The notes under the pieces: generated by a model
Database searches by the model: none
Told to the model about the DNA's origin: nothing
Seen by the model: only the letters and a program-made list of their open reading frames with translations
NCBI GenBank assembly: GCA_023554435.1
Contig: JAMJQV010000356.1
Location: 1-10,329, forward strand
Origin: Gemmatimonadota bacterium
GTDB lineage: Bacteria > Gemmatimonadota > Gemmatimonadetes > Palauibacterales > Palauibacteraceae
Direction of reading: 5' to 3'
DNA length: 10,329 nucleotides
Program-made: the position numbers and the translations under genes
Part shown: in pieces, positions 6,546 to 10,329 of the stretch
How positions within the stretch are numbered: position 1 is the first letter of the stretch
Layout: every line of letters begins with the position of its first letter

Positions 6546-7379
6546 TCAGGTCATGTGGTGCAGGAGCAGGGCCACGGTGTCACGCATCTCACCACGGGGA
6601 ACGATTCGGTCCACCATGCCATGGTCGCGCAGGAACTCCGACCGTTGGAAGCCATCCGGCAGGTCCTGGCGAATGGTCTCCTTGATCACCCTGGGACCCG
6701 CGAAGCCGATGAGGGCACCGGGCTCGGCCAGGTTCACGTCTCCGAGCATGGCATAGCTGGCGGTGACACCACCCGTCGTGGGGTGGGTGAGGATGCTGAT
6801 GTACGGAAGCCCGGCTGCCGCGAGCCGCTGGAGCGCAGCCGAGGTCTTTGCCAGCTGCATGAGCGACAAGATGCCTTCCTGCATTCTCGCTCCGCCCGAA
6901 GCGGACACGATGAGCACCGGAGCCGTGCGCTCGACTCCCTGTTCGACCATTCGCGCAATCTTCTCTCCGACCACCGAGCCCATGGATCCGCCGATGAAGC
7001 CGAAGTCCATGATCCCGGCACACACTTCCCGGCCCTCGATCCGCCCGGCTCCCGTAAGCACCGCATCGTAGGTTCCGACCTTCTTCTCGGCCTGAGCGAT
7101 CCGCAGCGTATATGGCTTGGAATCCACGAACTCCAGGGGATCGGCCGACCTGAGATCCGGATCGAACTCCTCGGTGAATCCCTCGTCGAACAGAAGGTCG
7201 GCGTACTCGGGCGCCGAAATCCGGAAATGGTGGCCGCACTCCGTGCACACACGGAAATTCTCGGCGAGGCGGCGAGTATACAGGGCCTCACCACAGCCGT
7301 CACACTTCTCCCAGACATCAGCCGCCAGCTCCCTCTTCTGAGCGACGAGCTTCTGCTTCTCTTTGCGAAACCAGGCCAT
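6546..7379 (-). CDS. accD: Acetyl-CoA carboxylase carboxyltransferase subunit beta
   Basis: Beta subunit (277 aa) of the carboxyltransferase that moves the carboxyl group from biotin-BCCP to acetyl-CoA, giving malonyl-CoA for fatty-acid synthesis. It works with AccA, which is not in this window. The N-terminal zinc ribbon is complete: C26-x2-C29 and C45-x2-C48. The crotonase-fold core has the family hallmarks ASGGARMQEGILSLMQLAK (160-178), THPTTGGVTASYAMLGD (198-214) and GFAGPRVIKETI (225-236). Length is a little shorter than E. coli AccD (304 aa), mainly at the C-terminus. The ATG has GAGGAAGA directly upstream. The gene lies 92 bp after rodA, with a possible own promoter, and 42 bp before folC, with which it shares its reading frame. 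Nothing suggests a fused AccAD type. Confidence 0.98.
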   Translation of the reverse strand: MAWFRKEKQKLVAQKRELAADVWEKCDGCGEALYTRRLAENFRVCTECGHHFRISAPEYADLLFDEGFTEEFDPDLRSADPLEFVDSKPYTLRIAQAEKKVGTYDAVLTGAGRIEGREVCAGIMDFGFIGGSMGSVVGEKIARMVEQGVERTAPVLIVSASGGARMQEGILSLMQLAKTSAALQRLAAAGLPYISILTHPTTGGVTASYAMLGDVNLAEPGALIGFAGPRVIKETIRQDLPDGFQRSEFLRDHGMVDRIVPRGEMRDTVALLLHHMT

Positions 7380-7414
7380 TCTTCCTCACTAGAACCGGAA
7401 TCGAGTCGAGCACG

Positions 7415-7420
7415 AATATA
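7415..7420 (-). promoter_or_regulatory. Possible -10 box ahead of accD
   Basis: On the minus strand TATATT matches the TATAAT consensus at 5 of 6 positions, in an AT-rich spot of an otherwise GC-rich gap. It lies about 35 bp before the accD ATG, which would leave a leader of roughly 28 nt holding the GAGGAAGA ribosome site. No convincing -35 box is present 16-18 bp upstream, so this may be a weak or activator-dependent promoter, or chance. Confidence 0.25.
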
Positions 7421-7422
7421 AC

Positions 7423-7450
7423 CCGAGGCGAGGCCATGGCGACCCCTCGG
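7423..7450 (-). repeat. Inverted repeat after rodA, possible weak terminator or attenuator
   Basis: CCGAGG (7450-7445 on the minus strand) pairs with CCTCGG (7428-7423) across a 16-nt loop; two more G-C pairs can form inside with a bulge. It is followed by GTTATATT rather than a T-run, and that same stretch holds the possible accD -10 box. It could act as a weak terminator after rodA, as an operator overlapping the accD promoter, or have no role. Confidence 0.3.
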
Positions 7451-7471
7451 CCATTCGGGATGCGCGAATCC

Positions 7472-8695
7472 TCAGGTCTCGTAGGCCACCCGGCACACGA
7501 GAGCCACGCCGACAAAGGTCGTCAGAAGGAAGGATCCGCCGTAGCTGATGAACGGAAGAGGAAGGCCGGTCACCGGCATGAGCCCCACCGTCATTCCGAT
7601 GTTGATGACAAGGTGTGCGAACCACACAGCGAAGAAGCAGAAGGCCACGACACTCCCGAATCCATGGCTCGACTCCGCGGCGACCCTCAGGACTCGTCTC
7701 AGGAACCAGGCAAGGAGAACGAGGAACACGAGGACTCCGATCAACCCCAACTCCTCTCCCACGACCGAGAAGATGAAGTCCGTGTGCTGCTCGGGCAGGA
7801 AGGCCAGCCTCTTCTGGGGGCCCTGACCGAAACCCTGTCCGGTAACGCCGCCGGAGCCGATCGCTACCTTCGACTGAATCAGATGCCACCCGGCGCCCCT
7901 GGGGTCGACCTCGGGATCGAGAAAGACCAGCAGCCGACGCTGCTGGTAGGGCGCCAGTCGATTCCACAGGGGCGTAGCGAGGGCTCCTGCCGCCAGGTTC
8001 GCCAGTGCAACCGCCACCGCCTCCACCATGTACGACTGACGCAGGTAGAGACCAAGAATGACGATGACGAACCACACTCCCCATACGGCAGCCGAGAAAC
8101 CGAGGATCAGACTGACGCCAGGGCTGACCAGCATGAAGATCGTGAACAGCGGGACGCGCGCCCAGAAGAGCGCACTGACCAGGATCACGACGAATATGAG
8201 TGCGCTGCCAAGGTCCGGCTGGGCCATGACGAGGAGGAATGGCACGACCACCGCCGCAACGGGCCGCCAGAGATCGAACAAGCGCGCCTGCGGCTCCTTG
8301 CGCCCTCCGAGCATCCGTGCCAGCAGCAGGATGGTCGCGAGCTTCGCGAGCTCCGCCGGCTGAAAGGAAAACCCACCGAATCGAAGCCAGCTGCGTGTGT
8401 TCGGGCCGCCTCCGACGACCAGGACCGCGAGGAGCAGGAAGATCGAGAGGGCATAGATCCAGGGCGTGGCCCACTCCAACCACCGCATCGGGACCCGGAC
8501 AGCGACGGCGAAGGCGACGATCGAGATGACCAGCCACACCAGTTGCCGGCGCCATGCGCCCGTGACCGCGGATGGGAGATCGACTTGCCCGGCCGACCAG
8601 ATCATGCCGATCCCGAGGGCCGCTAGAAGCAGCGCCCCTCCGAGCAGGGTAGAGTCACCGAGTCCGTAAAGGGCGGAAGACCGCTCTGGCCTCAC
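7472..8695 (-). CDS. rodA: Peptidoglycan glycosyltransferase RodA (SEDS family)
   Basis: Integral membrane SEDS protein of 407 aa that polymerises lipid II into glycan strands for lateral-wall growth, as partner of PBP2. Hydrophobic segments alternate with short loops along the whole length, about ten in all. Family motifs are FSFQPAELAKLATILLLARM (109-128), QPDLGSAL (159-166), IGSGGVTGQGFGQGPQKRLA (279-298), LPEQHTDFIFSVVGEELGLI (300-319) and GLMPVTGLPLPFISYGGS (371-388). D306 in the HTDFIF motif corresponds to the essential catalytic Asp of E. coli RodA (D262). The neighbouring PBP2 gene argues for RodA rather than the cell-division paralogue FtsW. The start is a GTG whose last bases overlap the mrdA TGA (GTGA). 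GAGG lies 10 nt upstream inside mrdA, so the two proteins are probably made in coupled fashion. Confidence 0.96.
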   Translation of the reverse strand: MRPERSSALYGLGDSTLLGGALLLAALGIGMIWSAGQVDLPSAVTGAWRRQLVWLVISIVAFAVAVRVPMRWLEWATPWIYALSIFLLLAVLVVGGGPNTRSWLRFGGFSFQPAELAKLATILLLARMLGGRKEPQARLFDLWRPVAAVVVPFLLVMAQPDLGSALIFVVILVSALFWARVPLFTIFMLVSPGVSLILGFSAAVWGVWFVIVILGLYLRQSYMVEAVAVALANLAAGALATPLWNRLAPYQQRRLLVFLDPEVDPRGAGWHLIQSKVAIGSGGVTGQGFGQGPQKRLAFLPEQHTDFIFSVVGEELGLIGVLVFLVLLAWFLRRVLRVAAESSHGFGSVVAFCFFAVWFAHLVINIGMTVGLMPVTGLPLPFISYGGSFLLTTFVGVALVCRVAYET

Positions 8696-10329
8696 TGGAC
8701 ACCACCCTCGACATCAGTAGCGGCCGGCACCGGAATGGGCGCCGGGGGTTCGATGGCACGGTCCGGCGGGACCCCCTCGGACCGGAGGTAGCGCGACACC
8801 AGCGCGGAGGCCAGGGGTACGGCGCGCGAAGTCTGGTTGTCCGGGTGACCGTTCTCGACAATGGCGGCGATCACGATGCGCGGGTCGTTCGCCGGCGCAA
8901 ACCCGACGAACCACGAATGCGGCTCCCCGTGCGGGTTCTGAGCCGTTCCGGTCTTCCCTGCGAGCGTCCATTCGCGTGGTCTGTGCCAATAGGCCGTCCC
9001 CCCGGGTTCATTCACGACGCGGGTAAGCGCCGATACCAGCTCGCGCCGATGGGTATCGGACAGGTCCAGGCTCCAGTCTTCTCTAGGCCACTGCACTTCG
9101 GCGGACTGCAGGAGATGTGGCACGACGGGGGACTCGCCCACGGCCAGGGCCGAGTAGAACTGCGCCATCCTCAGCAGTGTCTGCTCGGTCTCACCCTGTC
9201 CGATCGACAGGTTGAGGACCACGGACTCCGTCCAGCCTCGTCGTCCGAACCTGTCGTCATACCAACCTCTCGACGGCGGAAACCGACCGGAGATCTCGCC
9301 CGGAAGATCCACCCCGGTGGCCTGGTTGAACCCCAGCTCGTCGACGCCGGAGAGGAGCGGATCCAACCCCAGCCGAAGGCCCAGCTGATAGAAGTAGACG
9401 TTGCAGCTCTCCTTGATGGCCCCCGACAGATCCATCGGACCGTGCCCCTCGGGTTTCCAGCAGCGGAAAGGCCTGCGGCCGAATTGGAGCGCACCCCGGC
9501 ATGACGTTGGCATGTACGTGTCGATTCCGACCGCACCCTGCCGGAGCCCCAGGGTCGAGAGAACGAGCTTCCAGGTGGAGCCCGGTGGGTACAGGGCCGC
9601 GGCGGCCCGATTCAGTATGGGCTGGCCTGGATGGTCCCGGATCGCTGCCCACTCGACCTCGCTGATCCCGCCCACGAACAGGTTCGGATCGAAGCTCGGG
9701 TGGCTGTAGAGGAGGAGAATCCCTCCGGTCCGGGGATCGAGCGCCACGACCCCGCCGACGTCTCCCTCCGGGAAGATCGAGTCAGCGAACTGCTGCAAAC
9801 CCAGGTCCAGGGTGAGGGTCAGGTCCGTTCCCGGCTCCGCGGCCCGCGCGAGGTCGGACGGGAACTCCCGCACGATGGAACCGCGGGCATTGACCTCCAC
9901 GTAGCGTGTTCCCGCTGTACCGGCCAGAAGCGACTCGTACGATCGTTCAACTCCCTGCTTGCCCACGGTCCGTCCGGCCTCGTACTCGACGAATTCATCG
10001 CTGTCCAGCTCGCCCTCGCTGATCTCGCCCACGTAACCCGTCACATGCGCGACCGTGGCCCCCGCAGGATAGCGCCGGCGGGGATGAGTTTCGATGACCA
10101 CCAGTCGGAAATCCGGTCGCCGCTCCTCCACCGCCGCCACCTGCTCGAAGCTCAAGTCGTCCTTTACGAGCACCGGTAGCTGCGGGTTGCGGCTGCGTCG
10201 CTCGAGGATCCCTTCGATGCCCTCGGGCGTTAGGCTCAGGTAGGGAGCCAGCCGATCGAGCGTGACCCGCGCCGAGTCAGGTGGAGCCGGAAGAAGAGAC
10301 AGCGAGTACCCGGGAATGCTCTCCGCCAG
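8692..10329 (-). CDS. mrdA: Penicillin-binding protein 2 (elongasome transpeptidase), N-terminus missing
   Basis: Class B PBP; 545 residues are visible and the frame is open to the right edge, so roughly 60-100 N-terminal residues with the membrane anchor are missing. It cross-links peptidoglycan during cell elongation with RodA. Numbering from the edge, the dimerisation region begins with SIPGYSLSLLP (4-14), with HPRRRYPAG (82-90) and VTGYVGEIS (96-104) further on. GKQGVERSYE (123-132) and YVEVNARGSIVREFPS (143-158) lead into the transpeptidase domain. The three active-site motifs are intact: STWK (251-254, serine nucleophile 251), SCN (308-310) and KTGT (459-462). GQGETEQTLLRMAQFYSALA (378-397) is also typical. 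The protein ends in a Pro/Ala-rich tail. MLVKDD (ORF start, GTG at 10173) is only an internal codon; similarity continues upstream of it. An mreBCD cluster probably lies just outside the window, by analogy with other bacteria. Its TGA overlaps the rodA start. Confidence 0.97.
   Translation of the reverse strand: MAESIPGYSLSLLPAPPDSARVTLDRLAPYLSLTPEGIEGILERRSRNPQLPVLVKDDLSFEQVAAVEERRPDFRLVVIETHPRRRYPAGATVAHVTGYVGEISEGELDSDEFVEYEAGRTVGKQGVERSYESLLAGTAGTRYVEVNARGSIVREFPSDLARAAEPGTDLTLTLDLGLQQFADSIFPEGDVGGVVALDPRTGGILLLYSHPSFDPNLFVGGISEVEWAAIRDHPGQPILNRAAAALYPPGSTWKLVLSTLGLRQGAVGIDTYMPTSCRGALQFGRRPFRCWKPEGHGPMDLSGAIKESCNVYFYQLGLRLGLDPLLSGVDELGFNQATGVDLPGEISGRFPPSRGWYDDRFGRRGWTESVVLNLSIGQGETEQTLLRMAQFYSALAVGESPVVPHLLQSAEVQWPREDWSLDLSDTHRRELVSALTRVVNEPGGTAYWHRPREWTLAGKTGTAQNPHGEPHSWFVGFAPANDPRIVIAAIVENGHPDNQTSRAVPLASALVSRYLRSEGVPPDRAIEPPAPIPVPAATDVEGGVQ

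Noticed and set aside
7389..8555. 388-codon minus-strand frame overlapping rodA in another frame
   Set aside because: Out-of-frame shadow of rodA, rich in Arg, Gly and Pro, without membrane segments or motifs; rodA itself is unmistakable.
7436..8626. 396-codon plus-strand frame with very high Asp, Glu, Arg and His content
   Set aside because: It is the complement of rodA: codons for hydrophobic membrane residues read as charged residues on the other strand. No ribosome site or family resemblance.
1..10329. Search for mobile elements, CRISPR arrays, tRNA genes, toxin-antitoxin or defence cassettes
   Set aside because: Every gene is a recognisable housekeeping or signalling gene on one strand with short gaps; no direct-repeat array, transposase or cloverleaf-like stretch was seen by eye.

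Overview
This window is a compact stretch of bacterial housekeeping genes. All nine genes lie on the minus strand, so transcription runs from the right edge towards the left. The DNA is G+C-rich, roughly two thirds by eye. The gene set suggests a Gram-negative-type bacterium, possibly Gemmatimonadota or a relative. The reasons are an elongasome PBP2/RodA pair, a eukaryote/archaea-type ProRS without the editing insertion, a YphP-type bacilliredoxin, and a Ser/Thr kinase followed by a membrane segment of a kind common in kinases and cyclases of such phyla. The phylum is inferred, because there is no rRNA here to settle it.

In transcription order, the right third holds mrdA (PBP2, N-terminus cut off by the window edge) and rodA, which overlap by 4 bases and encode the transpeptidase and glycosyltransferase of lateral-wall peptidoglycan synthesis. 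A 92-bp gap with an inverted repeat and a possible -10 box leads to accD (carboxyltransferase beta, fatty-acid synthesis). Next comes folC (folate synthesis), in the same reading frame as accD and separated only by the accD stop and 14 sense codons. A bacilliredoxin-family gene follows 4 bp after folC.

A 103-bp gap comes next, with a terminator-like hairpin and then a possible promoter. After it are hisS and proS (two class II aminoacyl-tRNA synthetases), a Nif3-family metal-binding protein, and a Ser/Thr protein kinase that starts 2 bp after nif3 and runs off the left edge.

The genes therefore seem to form two or three transcription units: envelope growth; fatty acid, folate and thiol redox; then tRNA charging, Nif3 and the kinase. 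No gene-free stretch exceeds about 103 bp. I see no mobile element, CRISPR array, tRNA, rRNA or defence cassette, and no clear evidence of a new multi-gene system. The most useful second looks are the altered HisRS motifs, the in-frame accD-folC junction with a TTG-only start, the bacilliredoxin's implication of a bacillithiol-type thiol, and the Nif3-kinase coupling.
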